From contig NC_016791.1 of the NCBI RefSeq assembly GCF_000244875.1, positions 1-64,000 on the forward strand: a stretch of 64,000 nucleotides of DNA, written 5' to 3'. The notes under the pieces are model-generated. The model had not been told where the DNA came from and searched no databases. It was given only the letters and a program-made list of their open reading frames with translations. The DNA is from Clostridium sp. BNL1100 (GTDB lineage: Bacteria > Bacillota > Clostridia > Acetivibrionales > DSM-1351). Below are positions 1 to 10,297 of this stretch, piece by piece. Numbering within the stretch: position 1 is the stretch's first letter; the number at the start of each line of letters is the position of its first letter. Both the position numbers and the translations under genes were made by a program.

Positions 1-292
1 TATTTGCACATAAACCTGTGGATATATATCATCTTGAAATATATTTTTGTGGATATCTCTCGTTTTTCTTATTGAATTTTCCACAAAACTCTGATATATT
101 TATTAATACTTGTTGATAACCTGTGTGTTTTTAATCTGCATGGTTGTTAATAACTTTTTACTTTAATGTAACAAACTATTTTTTGTATTTCTCACTCATG
201 AAAAAACTTGTACAAGCTTTTTAACTCGTAGCGTTTTTAGCAAATAACGTGCTTATTTATATTCGATATCATGCACATTTTTTATTATTAAT
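1..292. other. oriC: oriC left part: DnaA-box cluster upstream of dnaA
   Basis: AT-rich non-coding stretch before dnaA. DnaA-box-like 9-mers, each one mismatch from TTATCCACA or its complement, occur at 17-25 and 48-56 (TGTGGATAT), 77-85 (TTTTCCACA) and 111-119 (TGTTGATAA). This matches the known Firmicute arrangement in which box clusters flank dnaA, and it should also hold the dnaA promoter and autoregulatory sites. The window begins inside the region, so its left edge is unknown. Confidence 0.8.
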
Positions 293-319
293 ATGTATAA
301 CCAAGGTGGGCGAAGGGAC

Positions 320-1642
320 ATGAACGTGCAACTTAATGAAATATGGAACCGTACATTGGAATTATTAAAAGGTGAAATGACCGAAATCAGTTTTAATACC
401 TGGATTTTAACAATAGAACCAATATCTATTGATTCTAATACAGTTACTTTAGGAGTACCTGCTGATTTTAATAAAGGTATTCTTGAATCAAGATACTCAT
501 ATCTAATAAAAAATGCATTAAGGCAAATAAGTCACAGAGAATATAATATTTATTTTGCTATACCTTCACAAGCACCTGTAAAGCCCGCAGCTCAGGAATA
601 TAACGAAGACTCTAATATGTCTTTTTTAAATCCTAAATATACATTTGATACATTTGTAATCGGAAATGGAAACAGATTTGCTCATGCAGCATCGTTAGCC
701 GTTGCGGAAGCACCAGCAAAAGCATATAACCCTCTTTTTCTTTATGGAGGAGTTGGTCTTGGAAAAACACATTTAATGCACGCAATAGGTCATTTTGTTT
801 TAGGGCAAAATCCTGCACTAAAAGTTTTATATGTTTCTTCAGAGAAATTTACAAATGAACTGATAAATGCAATCAGAGATGATAAGAATGAAGAATTCAG
901 GTATAAGTACAGAAATATAGATGTTTTACTTATTGACGATATTCAGTTTATAGGTGGAAAAGAAAGAACAGAAGAAGAATTTTTCCATACTTTTAATGCT
1001 CTCTATGAAGCCAATAAACAAATAATCATATCCAGTGATAAGCCTCCAAAGGAAATTCCTACTCTCGAAGACAGACTTAGATCCAGATTTGAGTGGGGAT
1101 TAATAGCTGATATCGCTCCGCCTGATCTGGAAACCAGAATCGCTATACTCAGAAAAAAAGCCCAACTGGAAAATTTGGATGTACCTGATGACGTTATGGT
1201 TTTTATTGCGGATAAGGTAGGTTCCAATATACGTGAACTTGAAGGTGCTTTAAATCGAGTTATTGCATACTCAACTCTAACCGAGAATATCATAAATGTT
1301 GATATGGCGGTGGAAGCTCTTAAAGATATGCTTAATAACAGTAAAGCAGTCATTATAAATTCTAAAACTATACAAGAAGCGGTCTCCAGATACTTTCACC
1401 TTAAAACGGATGAACTTAAATCAAAAAAGAGATCCAGAGACGTTTCTTTTCCTCGTCAAATTGCAATGCACCTCTGTCGTGAAATGACAGATATGTCTCT
1501 ACCCAAAATTGGAGATGAATTCGGTGGCCGTGATCATACGACTGTTATACACGCATGTGAAAAGATTAATCACGATCTTGAAAATAGTGCGGAATTAAGA
1601 AGAACAGTAGAGGATATAAAGAAAAATATAACTGGGGGTTAA
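320..1642 (+). CDS. dnaA: Chromosomal replication initiator protein DnaA
   Basis: AAA+ initiator that binds DnaA boxes, forms an ATP-dependent filament on oriC and opens the duplex. Visible parts are the N-terminal helicase-interacting domain ([15 protein letters not shown]), Walker A GGVGLGKT at about residues 143-150, Walker [12 protein letters not shown] near 206, and the C-terminal box-binding helix-turn-helix with the signature [15 protein letters not shown]. An in-frame ATG at 293 would add nine residues, but AAGGTGGG at 303-310 is a Shine-Dalgarno placed for the ATG at 320, giving the usual length of about 440 residues. DnaA boxes flank the gene on both sides and dnaN follows, the standard origin order. 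Confidence 0.98.
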   Translation: MNVQLNEIWNRTLELLKGEMTEISFNTWILTIEPISIDSNTVTLGVPADFNKGILESRYSYLIKNALRQISHREYNIYFAIPSQAPVKPAAQEYNEDSNMSFLNPKYTFDTFVIGNGNRFAHAASLAVAEAPAKAYNPLFLYGGVGLGKTHLMHAIGHFVLGQNPALKVLYVSSEKFTNELINAIRDDKNEEFRYKYRNIDVLLIDDIQFIGGKERTEEEFFHTFNALYEANKQIIISSDKPPKEIPTLEDRLRSRFEWGLIADIAPPDLETRIAILRKKAQLENLDVPDDVMVFIADKVGSNIRELEGALNRVIAYSTLTENIINVDMAVEALKDMLNNSKAVIINSKTIQEAVSRYFHLKTDELKSKKRSRDVSFPRQIAMHLCREMTDMSLPKIGDEFGGRDHTTVIHACEKINHDLENSAELRRTVEDIKKNITGG

Positions 1643-1889
1643 ATCTAAAATTTCATGAAAGTTATGCACAGTTTATGTTGATTTGGTGATCAAAATCTGT
1701 GTATAACTTAGTGTTTTGGATAAACTTAATGTTTTGTTGAAAAAAAGTCTCGATTGGTCAACATTTTATTAACACCATCAAGCTATTGGTATAACTAAAT
1801 CAGACAAGTTATACACAGATTTAACACCCCCTACTACTATTATTACTGTTTTTATATTTTAATTATATTTAAAAAACGGAGGCACCTAG
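1643..1889. other. oriC: oriC right part: dnaA-dnaN intergenic DnaA boxes and unwinding region
   Basis: Non-coding spacer with DnaA-box-like 9-mers at 1662-1670 (TTATGCACA), 1698-1706 (TGTGTATAA), 1715-1723 (TTTGGATAA) and 1809-1817 (TTATACACA), each one mismatch from consensus. The last box is followed by a C-run, a repeated CTA/TTA tract and a very AT-rich stretch ending at the dnaN Shine-Dalgarno. By comparison with Bacillus subtilis this is the probable DNA unwinding element; that role is inferred. Confidence 0.8.
1831..1848 (+). promoter_or_regulatory. Putative DnaA-trio element of the origin unwinding module
   Basis: The sequence reads CTA CTA CTA TTA TTA CTG, a run of six trinucleotides, 13 bases after the DnaA-box-like 9-mer ending at 1817 and just after CCCC. 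The order box, GC-rich spacer, trinucleotide repeat, AT-rich DNA is that of the DnaA-trio basal unwinding system described in B. subtilis, where DnaA filaments extend onto one strand. Function here is inferred from layout and sequence. Confidence 0.65.
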
Positions 1890-2990
1890 ATGAAAGTTAT
1901 ATGTTCTAAAGAAAATTTACTCAATGGGATTAATATAGTTCAAAAAGCCGTATCAACCAAAACTACTTTACCAATACTTGAAGGAATTCTTCTGAATGCT
2001 GAGGATAAGTTCAAGTTAACCGGTAATGATCTAGAAATCGGTATTGAATGCTATGTTGAAGCTGATATAAGAAGTACCGGGTCTATTGTTATAAATTCTA
2101 AAATATTTGGGGATATTGTAAGAAGATTACCTGATTCAGAAGTTCTTATTGAAGTTACAGTAAATAATCTAGTAGTTGTTGAATGTGAAAATTCACATTT
2201 TGAGATAAAAGGAATAAATCCATCGGGTTATCCTTCACTACCTGTTGTGGAAAAAGAGAATGTTCTATCATTGACACAAGGTGATTTAAAGGATATGATC
2301 AGACAAACCGTATTTGCTGTCGGATCTGATGAAAACAGACCTGTGTTGACCGGATCATTGATCGAAGTAAAAGATAAAGAATTAGTTATTGTATCAATAG
2401 ACGGTTTCAGACTTGCTTTGAGAAGAAAAATTTTAGAAAGCGACATTAATGATTTTAGTGTTATTGTACCCGGAAAAACTTTAAACGAAATTTCTAAAAT
2501 TCTTCAGGCAACTGATGATGATGTAGCTGTTTACAGTTCGAATAGTCAGGTGGTATTTGATGCAAAGTCATGGAGAATTGTTTCTCGGCTTATTGAAGGT
2601 AAATTTTTAAATTATAATAGCTTGCTTAACAAAGATTTTGAAACAAAAGTTGTTATTAATATAAAAGAATTTCAGTCAAGCCTTGAAAGAGCTTCACTTA
2701 TTTCGATGAATGATAAAAATAGCCCTGTAAAGCTTTTTATAGGCAATGATAAAATTGTAATTACATCAAATGCGGATCTTGGAAATGTCCGTGAAGAAGT
2801 TAAAGCCGAGATAGAAGGAAATACTCTGGAAATAGGATATAATCCTGCTTTTTTAATTGATGCATTAAAGGCAATTGATGAAGAGAGAGCATCTGTATAT
2901 TTTATTACTACAAATGCACCTTGTACTTTAAGACCGCTTATTGAAAGCAATAATGATTTTGCTTATCTGATACAAGCTGTAAGAATTTAA
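1890..2990 (+). CDS. dnaN: DNA polymerase III beta subunit (sliding clamp)
   Basis: Ring-shaped processivity clamp that tethers the replicative polymerase to DNA. The 366-residue length is normal. Three clamp folds in tandem are apparent, with recognisable segments such as NLLNGINIVQKAVSTKTTLP near the N-terminus, SSDENRPVLTG-like text in the middle (GSDENRPVLTG) and a C-terminus with the typical YLIQAVRI ending. GGAGG lies ahead of the ATG at 1890. It is separated from dnaA by the origin spacer and followed 26 bases later by the S4 gene, so dnaN, yaaA and recF are probably co-transcribed. Confidence 0.98.
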   Translation: MKVICSKENLLNGINIVQKAVSTKTTLPILEGILLNAEDKFKLTGNDLEIGIECYVEADIRSTGSIVINSKIFGDIVRRLPDSEVLIEVTVNNLVVVECENSHFEIKGINPSGYPSLPVVEKENVLSLTQGDLKDMIRQTVFAVGSDENRPVLTGSLIEVKDKELVIVSIDGFRLALRRKILESDINDFSVIVPGKTLNEISKILQATDDDVAVYSSNSQVVFDAKSWRIVSRLIEGKFLNYNSLLNKDFETKVVINIKEFQSSLERASLISMNDKNSPVKLFIGNDKIVITSNADLGNVREEVKAEIEGNTLEIGYNPAFLIDALKAIDEERASVYFITTNAPCTLRPLIESNNDFAYLIQAVRI

Positions 2991-3016
2991 ATATACGACG
3001 GAATATTGGAGGCTTT

Positions 3017-3232
3017 ATGGAAGACGTAGGAATAAATACTGAGTTTATTAAGCTTGATCAATTTTTAAAATGGGTTGGTGCTTGCGATAACGGTGCCATG
3101 GCTAAGGGCTTTATAATCGACGGCTTTGTCAAGGTTAATGGTAATGTTGAATTTCAACGTGGAAAAAAGCTCAGAAATGGTGATATTGTAGAATTCGATC
3201 AAAAACAATACAAAATAATTCAAAATAGCTAA
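3017..3232 (+). CDS. yaaA: S4-domain RNA-binding protein (YaaA type)
   Basis: Small 71-residue protein made almost entirely of one S4 RNA-binding domain: FIKLDQFLKWVGACDNGAMA followed by an FIIDGFVKVNG turn. Proteins of this family sit between dnaN and recF in most Firmicutes and are thought to bind structured RNA; the precise role is not established. TTGGAGG precedes the ATG. It ends 13 bases before the recF start, consistent with one transcript. Position, length and motif all agree. Confidence 0.92.
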   Translation: MEDVGINTEFIKLDQFLKWVGACDNGAMAKGFIIDGFVKVNGNVEFQRGKKLRNGDIVEFDQKQYKIIQNS

Positions 3233-3245
3233 ATGAGGTAATGCA

Positions 3246-4364
3246 TTGATTGTCAAAAGCTTGGTTTTAGAGAATTATAGAAACCATACAAATACAAGAC
3301 TTGTATTTTCTGATCGTTTTAATATTATTTATGGTGATAATGGCCAAGGGAAAACAAATATCCTTGAAGCCATTTATTTATGTGCTTCCGGGCGTTCACA
3401 CAGAACATCGAAAGATTCCGAATTAATAAAATTCGGATGTGATAAATTCAGTATTAATGCTCATATTTTCAATGCCGGAAGTTTAGAAAAAGATATTGAA
3501 ATTGAATATTATGAAAACCAAAAAAAACAAATAAAAATAAACGAAATTCCAATTAAAAAAATCGGTGCACTTATGGGAAATCTTTATGCTGTATTGTTTT
3601 CCCCAGAAGATTTATTTATAGTAAAACAGGGACCTACTGAAAGAAGAAGGTTTGTTGATATCACACTCAGTCAAATCAAACCTTCATATTTTTATAATTT
3701 GCAACAACTGACAAAGATTCTAAAACAACGAAATACACTTCTTAAGAATATCAACAGTAACCCTAAATTAATGGATACTGTTGATATCTGGAACATCAGG
3801 CTTGCCGAGGTTGCAGCATCAATTATTACTGCGAGAAGGACTTTTTCAAAATTACTTTCGAGTTTGGCAGAAAGTCAACATAATTTTCTTACTGATAAAA
3901 GTGAAAAAATTTCATTTGATTATAAATGCAGCTTTCAGATTACTGAAAATGATGATAAAAAACAGATTCAAAATCTATACATAAAAAACCTGGAAAAGAG
4001 TATTTCACGAGATATAATACTAGGTTATACCACTGTAGGCCCACATAGAGATGATTACGATATTATGGTTAACGATAAAAGTCTTAAATTATATGGGTCC
4101 CAGGGACAGCAAAGATCAGCAGTCCTATCATTGAAAATTGCCGAGATTGAATTGGTAAAGAAAGAAACAAATCAGTATCCAGTTTTACTTTTGGATGATG
4201 TTATGTCTGAATTAGATAACAATAGGCAAAAATATCTTATGGAAAGCATAAAGGAAGTACAAACTTTTGTTACATGTACAAGTACAGAGCATTTTGAAAA
4301 TTTATTGTCCGGCGAAAGTAATTTTTTAAAAATTGTCGGAGGAAATATTCAGAGTAGTTTATAA
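3246..4364 (+). CDS. recF: DNA replication and repair protein RecF
   Basis: SMC-like ATPase that helps load RecA at single-strand gaps and stalled forks. Walker A GDNGQGKT is at residues 30-37, the ABC signature region GSQGQQRSAVLSL is near the C-terminus and Walker B PVLLLDDVMSELD follows. The 372-residue length is typical. The start is TTG at 3246, preceded by GAGGT at 3235-3239; the ATG at 3241 is out of frame. It sits in the conserved dnaN-yaaA-recF-remB-gyrB order. Confidence 0.97.
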   Translation: MIVKSLVLENYRNHTNTRLVFSDRFNIIYGDNGQGKTNILEAIYLCASGRSHRTSKDSELIKFGCDKFSINAHIFNAGSLEKDIEIEYYENQKKQIKINEIPIKKIGALMGNLYAVLFSPEDLFIVKQGPTERRRFVDITLSQIKPSYFYNLQQLTKILKQRNTLLKNINSNPKLMDTVDIWNIRLAEVAASIITARRTFSKLLSSLAESQHNFLTDKSEKISFDYKCSFQITENDDKKQIQNLYIKNLEKSISRDIILGYTTVGPHRDDYDIMVNDKSLKLYGSQGQQRSAVLSLKIAEIELVKKETNQYPVLLLDDVMSELDNNRQKYLMESIKEVQTFVTCTSTEHFENLLSGESNFLKIVGGNIQSSL

Positions 4365-4431
4365 ACGATAATTTGCAATAAATAAGTTAATAATGTAAAA
4401 TTGGGTTTAGAGATTATGGAGGATTTAAAGT

Positions 4432-4701
4432 ATGTTTTTGCATATAGGCGGAGATGTTGTTATTCCTATAAAAAATGTAATAGCTATTATGGATATAGAC
4501 ACGACTACTATTTCTAAAGATACAAGAGAATTTCTTAAAGTTGCGGAAGAAGAAGGTTTTGTAATAAGTATATCGGAGGATTTACCAAAATCATTTATTA
4601 TTACTGAGACTGATAAAAAAAGTAAGATATATTTATCTCCGATATCATCAGTAACATTGCAAAAGAGATCAAAATATATAACTGAAATATCAAATATTTA
4701 A
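4432..4701 (+). CDS. remB: Extracellular matrix regulator RemB-like protein (DUF370)
   Basis: An 89-residue protein of the DUF370 family (YaaB/RemB). It begins MFLHIGGDVVIPIKNVIAIMD, close to the characteristic family N-terminus, and has a later LPKSFIITE segment. In B. subtilis the related RemA is a DNA-binding regulator of matrix genes and RemB is a partner; the role in Clostridia is unproven. GGAGG at 4418-4422 supports the ATG. Placement between recF and gyrB is conserved in Firmicutes. Confidence 0.9.
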   Translation: MFLHIGGDVVIPIKNVIAIMDIDTTTISKDTREFLKVAEEEGFVISISEDLPKSFIITETDKKSKIYLSPISSVTLQKRSKYITEISNI

Positions 4702-4705
4702 TTGA

Positions 4706-6661
<1,956 letters not shown>

Positions 6662-6675
6662 TAGCCGTAATATAT

Positions 6676-6710
6676 AAAAAAAAGGAGTTTTTACTCCTTT
6701 TTTTGTTTTT
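6676..6710 (+). terminator. Intrinsic terminator after gyrB
   Basis: An A-rich arm ending GGAG (6676-6687) pairs with CTCC plus a T-run (6694-6704) across a six-base loop, followed by more T. It lies 15 bases after the gyrB stop and closes the dnaA-gyrB gene set. Confidence 0.85.
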
Positions 6711-6732
6711 AGGATTTAATTATAAGTCGAAA

Positions 6733-6748
6733 TGTTTCACGTGAAACA
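6733..6748. promoter_or_regulatory. parS: parS centromere site 1
   Basis: Perfect match to the 16-bp ParB site TGTTTCACGTGAAACA. ParB (encoded at 7708-8553) is expected to load here and spread to organise the origin region for segregation and SMC loading. It lies between the gyrB terminator and parA. Confidence 0.97.
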
Positions 6749-6777
6749 AAAATCTGTATATAAGAAAATTTGTAAAA

Positions 6778-6793
6778 TGTTTCACGTGAAACA
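6778..6793. promoter_or_regulatory. parS: parS centromere site 2
   Basis: Second perfect TGTTTCACGTGAAACA, centred 45 bp from site 1, so the two lie on roughly opposite faces of the helix at 10.5 bp per turn (about 4.3 turns). Both are in the gyrB-parA spacer. Confidence 0.97.
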
Positions 6794-6820
6794 TATTACA
6801 AATAAATTATATTCTTTGTA

Positions 6821-6841
6821 ATATCATATGTCATATGATAT
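6821..6841. repeat. 21-bp perfect palindrome upstream of parA
   Basis: Arms ATATCATATG and CATATGATAT flank a single central T. It lies 28 bp after parS site 2 and about 90 bp before parA. A shorter hairpin (ACACCT/AGGTGT, 6866-6881) followed by TTTT comes next. Both could be an operator and leader hairpin for parAB; no function is proven. Confidence 0.6.
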
Positions 6842-6928
6842 AATTTTCAATTAGAGAGCAAAAGGACACCTATTAAGGTGTTTTGTTAATTATATGGTAA
6901 ATAAGGCTCAATAAGGAGTGAGGTATTT

Positions 6929-7702
6929 TTGGCAAAAATAATAGCCATTGCTAACCAAAAGGGTGGAGTAGGGAAAACAACAACGGCGGTAAATTTAAGT
7001 TCATGTCTGGCATACAAGGGTAAAAAGGTTTTAGTTATTGATATAGACCCCCAAGGAAATACAACAAGTGGACTTGGAGTGGACAAAAAAAACATAACAC
7101 ATTCGGTATATGATGTTATTATTAATGATGAACCAATTGAAAATACGCTATTACAGACATGTATCGATAGCCTAATGATATGTCCGTCAAATATACAGCT
7201 TGCCGGAGCAGAAGTTGAACTTGTATCAATGATTTCAAGAGAAAATAGGCTTAAATCAGCATTATATTACATACGCAAGGAATTTGATTTTATTATAATT
7301 GATTGTCCTCCTTCCCTGGGACTGCTTACTTTAAATTCCCTCACTGCTTCTGATACAATTTTAGTGCCTATACAATGTGAATATTATGCATTGGAAGGAT
7401 TAAGTCAACTAATGAATACTGTAAAACTTGTTCAAAGACACTTAAATCCTCAGTTGGAGGTTGAAGGTGTTGTTTTGACAATGTTTGATGCACGTACTAA
7501 TCTGTCAATACAAGTTGTAGAAGAGGTCAAAAAGTATTTCAGCAATAAGGTGTATAGGACAATAATTCCAAGAAACGTTAGATTAAGTGAGGCACCGAGT
7601 TTTGGTCTTCCTATTATTTTATATGATGCAAAGTCAAAGGGTGCTGAATGTTATATCGATTTGGCTGAAGAAGTTATTGAGTATGCTGAAGAGGTGGTAT
7701 AG
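6929..7702 (+). CDS. parA: Chromosome-partitioning ATPase ParA (Soj)
   Basis: Deviant Walker A ATPase that works with ParB-parS complexes in origin segregation and, in Bacillus, modulates DnaA. KGGVGKTTT at residues 11-19 is the deviant Walker A with its signature lysine; DFIIIDCPPSLG is the A' motif. The 257-residue length is typical of chromosomal Soj proteins. The start is TTG at 6929, with AAGGAGTGAGG upstream at 6913-6923. parB begins five bases after the stop, so the two are co-transcribed. parS sites lie just upstream. Confidence 0.96.
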   Translation: MAKIIAIANQKGGVGKTTTAVNLSSCLAYKGKKVLVIDIDPQGNTTSGLGVDKKNITHSVYDVIINDEPIENTLLQTCIDSLMICPSNIQLAGAEVELVSMISRENRLKSALYYIRKEFDFIIIDCPPSLGLLTLNSLTASDTILVPIQCEYYALEGLSQLMNTVKLVQRHLNPQLEVEGVVLTMFDARTNLSIQVVEEVKKYFSNKVYRTIIPRNVRLSEAPSFGLPIILYDAKSKGAECYIDLAEEVIEYAEEVV

Positions 7703-7707
7703 AACTT

Positions 7708-8553
7708 ATGATAAAAAAAGGTCTGGGCAAGGGACTTGGAGCATTAATCTCGAATGAATCATTAGGTGAAGAATCAGGTATTCTACAACTAAGAATAAAT
7801 GAATTGGAGCCTAATATTGGACAACCACGTAAAAATTTTGATGACGAAAAATTGATACAGCTTGCTGAATCTATTAAACAACATGGAATCATTCAACCTA
7901 TTATTGTAAAAAAAGAGGATAACACATATACAATTATTGCAGGTGAAAGAAGATGGAGAGCTGCAAAATTAGCAGGTTTGGCCGATGTACCGGTAATTGT
8001 AAAGGATTTTTCTAACAAACAGACTATGGAAGTTGCCCTTATTGAAAATCTTCAAAGAGAGGATTTAAATCCAATTGAAGAAGCCGAAGCTTTTCTTCAT
8101 TTAATGGATGAGTATAATTTGACTCAGGAGCAAATTGCTGCGACCATTGGAAAGAGCAGGCCGTCTATAGCAAATTCTTTGAGATTGCTGGGATTGACAA
8201 ACGAGGTCAGAAAATTTATTATTAGCGGTGAGTTAACCAGCGGACATGCAAGAACATTAGTTATTATTCAGGACAAAGAGTTACAGCAAAAAGCTGCTGA
8301 ATTTATAATCGAAAATAAATTAAGTGTAAGAGAAACCGAAAATTATGTAAAGAAGCTCTGTAAAGGAGATAATAAAGATAGAAAAAAAACAGAAGTAAAC
8401 AACCCTGAATTGATCGATGTGGAAAACAAACTCAAAAATATTTTGGGTACCAGGGTTAAATTACAATCAAAAAACAATAAAGGTAAAATTACAATTGAAT
8501 ACTATTCTAATGATGAATTGGAAAGGTTATTGGATTTTTTTTATAAGACTTAA
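7708..8553 (+). CDS. parB: Chromosome-partitioning protein ParB (Spo0J)
   Basis: CTP-dependent parS-binding clamp for chromosome segregation. It shows the N-terminal KKGLGKGLGALI motif, a ParB/sulfiredoxin-type domain with GERRWRAAKLAG, the NLQREDLNPIEEA motif, a helix-turn-helix with IGKSRPSIANSLRLL, and a C-terminal dimerisation segment. The 281-residue length is normal. It overlaps no other gene and starts five bases after parA. Two perfect parS sites in the same locus support the assignment. In B. subtilis soj-spo0J lies on the other side of oriC; here it lies downstream of gyrB. Confidence 0.97.
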   Translation: MIKKGLGKGLGALISNESLGEESGILQLRINELEPNIGQPRKNFDDEKLIQLAESIKQHGIIQPIIVKKEDNTYTIIAGERRWRAAKLAGLADVPVIVKDFSNKQTMEVALIENLQREDLNPIEEAEAFLHLMDEYNLTQEQIAATIGKSRPSIANSLRLLGLTNEVRKFIISGELTSGHARTLVIIQDKELQQKAAEFIIENKLSVRETENYVKKLCKGDNKDRKKTEVNNPELIDVENKLKNILGTRVKLQSKNNKGKITIEYYSNDELERLLDFFYKT

Positions 8554-8597
8554 AAAAAGTGAGCTTTTAAAATCGATTTTAAGCCATTTTTTTAAGT
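8552..8597 (+). terminator. Probable terminator after parB
   Basis: An imperfect A-rich/T-rich inverted repeat (AAAAAAAGTGAGC...GCCATTTTTTT) centred on the ATCGAT at about 8570-8577, directly after the parB stop. One small bulge is needed to pair the arms. Confidence 0.6.
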
Positions 8598-8716
8598 GAT
8601 GGAATGATATTATATTCCTACAAAAAGAAATGCGTTAAAATGAAAATAAAGCTTTATAACGTAATTTTAAAGATAATTAACTACATGGAGTGAATCTACA
8701 AGGGGAGCAGGTTAAG

Positions 8717-9247
8717 ATGAGTGACTTTTTAACAAATATATTGAATATGCAGTTTGAGATATTAGTGCTTTTTGGAATTTGTTTTATTTTAATAATAATT
8801 AATTGTTTTATGCTCATAGCAAATATAAAGAAGACCAATAAGCTTAAAATTAAATACAGAAAGTTTATGAATGGGTTAAGTGACAGAAATATTGAAGAAC
8901 TTTTGGAGACATGTTTGAATAATACAAATTCTGTAAGTACAAAAAACAGAGAAATTGAGCTGCAGATTAATAATATAGAAAGAAGACTGCTTCAATGTAT
9001 ACAAAAGGTCGGAATAGTTAGATTTAATGCGTTTGATAACGTTGGCAGTGATTTAAGTTTTGCTATTGCTCTTTTAGATAATAACGATTCAGGTGTAGTT
9101 ATAAGCGGAATATATTCAAGAGAAAGTTCTTCAACTTATTCCAAACCGGTTGTATCCGGAAAATCAAAATATACTTTATCGGCAGAAGAGATACAAGCTA
9201 TTGATATAGCAAAGAAAACAAACATCGAAAGAAGTTATGTAGATTAA
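8717..9247 (+). CDS. DUF4446 family membrane-anchored protein
   Basis: A 176-residue protein with one strongly hydrophobic N-terminal segment (about residues 12-36, rich in I/L/F) followed by a short coiled-coil-like stretch and a conserved soluble part containing VGIVRFNAFDNVGSDLSFAI and GVVISGIYSRE. This C-terminal pattern is characteristic of DUF4446, a clostridial family often found beside parAB; its function is unknown. A GTG at 8690 is in frame, but AGGGGAGCAGG at 8701-8711 marks the ATG at 8717. The cytoplasmic C-terminus is an inference from the single N-terminal membrane segment. Confidence 0.82.
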   Translation: MSDFLTNILNMQFEILVLFGICFILIIINCFMLIANIKKTNKLKIKYRKFMNGLSDRNIEELLETCLNNTNSVSTKNREIELQINNIERRLLQCIQKVGIVRFNAFDNVGSDLSFAIALLDNNDSGVVISGIYSRESSSTYSKPVVSGKSKYTLSAEEIQAIDIAKKTNIERSYVD

Positions 9248-9291
9248 CTAATTACAATAATGTTTCCGGTAGTAAAATGGAGGCCTTTAAC

Positions 9292-10053
9292 ATGAATATT
9301 CATTTTCATAGCAATAAAGATAATAAAAATGAAAAAAAACAAATATGGATGTATGCTGTAATTTTATTTACAGGCGCATTTATTATACTTTTATTAACAG
9401 CATACAGTCAGGTAAAATTTCAGAATAATATAAGTGACTATCAGAATAAACTTTCTTCACAGGAAAAAGCAAAGCTTACTGCTGTAACAGATTTAAAATC
9501 CGCTTTAAAGGAAAATGAAAGACTAAATAAGGAATTGGAATCACTAAGGAATAAACTAGTTGAATCTGAGCAGGAAATTGCTACTCAGAGCTCAAAAACA
9601 ACTGATATGGAGTCAAAATATAATAGTACAGTAAGTGCAACAGATGCGCTTGTTAAGGCAATGGAATACTTTAATCAGAAAGATTATGTAAATTCGGCCG
9701 TTACGCTTAAATATGATGTTAAGATTGAATATTTAAGTCCGCAGGGTTTAAATACCTATAATGATTTAATTGGGAAAAGCTATGGAAAAGCTTCATTAAA
9801 GCTGTATAGAGATGGATACAAGAATTATAAAAATAAAAACTATGCAGGGGCGATAATAAATTTAAACCGTGCAATTGATTTCTCAAATAAGAATGAATAT
9901 TACATTGATGATGCATACTATTATTTAGCCACATCATATTATAAGAGCTCAAATTATAATGATGCAAAAAGGATAATAAATGACTTTCAAATTAATTGTC
10001 CTGCAAGTGAATTTGCTAGAAATATGAGAAATCTCTTGGAAAAGATGATGTAA
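9292..10053 (+). CDS. Membrane-anchored coiled-coil protein with C-terminal TPR-like repeats
   Basis: A 253-residue protein not assignable to a named family. After a short charged N-terminus there is one membrane segment (YAVILFTGAFIILLLTAYS), a coiled coil rich in K/E/L (about residues 55-110) and a helical-repeat region resembling TPR units: YKNYKNKNYAGAIINLNRAI and YLATSYYKSSNYNDAKRII. It is probably an extracytoplasmic scaffold. An ATG at 9277 lies in frame, but TGGAGG at 9278-9283 is the ribosome site for the ATG at 9292. It follows the DUF4446 gene by 44 bases and may share its transcript. Confidence 0.75.
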   Translation: MNIHFHSNKDNKNEKKQIWMYAVILFTGAFIILLLTAYSQVKFQNNISDYQNKLSSQEKAKLTAVTDLKSALKENERLNKELESLRNKLVESEQEIATQSSKTTDMESKYNSTVSATDALVKAMEYFNQKDYVNSAVTLKYDVKIEYLSPQGLNTYNDLIGKSYGKASLKLYRDGYKNYKNKNYAGAIINLNRAIDFSNKNEYYIDDAYYYLATSYYKSSNYNDAKRIINDFQINCPASEFARNMRNLLEKMM

Positions 10054-10109
10054 AATAGATAGTGGAATAAATTACTTTTAAAAGTTATGGTTTATTATAA
10101 AGTAAGGTG

Positions 10110-10138
10110 TTGACAAAAGTAAAAAATCATTGTAAAAT
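10110..10138 (+). promoter_or_regulatory. SigA-type promoter of the tRNA-Ser pair
   Basis: TTGACA at 10110-10115, a 17-base spacer, and TAAAAT at 10133-10138, about 30 bases ahead of the first tRNA. A perfect -35 and near-perfect -10 suit a stable RNA operon. Confidence 0.75.
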
Positions 10139-10166
10139 TAAACACGTCGCTTGACAAAACCAACAT

Positions 10167-10257
10167 GGAGAGATGGTCGAGTTGGTTTAAGGCACCGGTC
10201 TTGAAAACCGGCGTAGGTGTGAGCCTACCGTGAGTTCGAATCTCACTCTCTCCGCCA
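10167..10257 (+). tRNA. tRNA-Ser (anticodon TGA)
   Basis: 91-nt class II tRNA. Acceptor arms GGAGAGA and TCTCTCC pair perfectly, the anticodon stem CCGGT/ACCGG encloses loop CTTGAAA with anticodon TGA, a long variable arm (GTAGGTGTGAGCCTAC) is present, the T-loop is GTTCGAATC, and CCA is encoded. Confidence 0.97.
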
Positions 10258-10266
10258 CAAAAATAT

Positions 10267-10288
10267 GAGCTGGCTTAAAAGCCAGCTC
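10267..10288 (+). other. Strong hairpin between the two tRNA-Ser genes
   Basis: GAGCTGGCT pairs perfectly with AGCCAGCTC around a TAAA loop. No T-run follows, so it is more likely a processing or spacing element in a two-tRNA transcript than a terminator. Confidence 0.6.
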
Positions 10289-10297
10289 AAGTTTAAT

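Noticed and set aside
293-319. Extended start of dnaA at 293
   Set aside because: The nine extra residues are atypical for DnaA and the best ribosome site belongs to the ATG at 320.
10267-10288. Hairpin between tRNA-Ser genes as a terminator
   Set aside because: No T-run follows and the second tRNA has no promoter of its own, so the two are likely co-transcribed.
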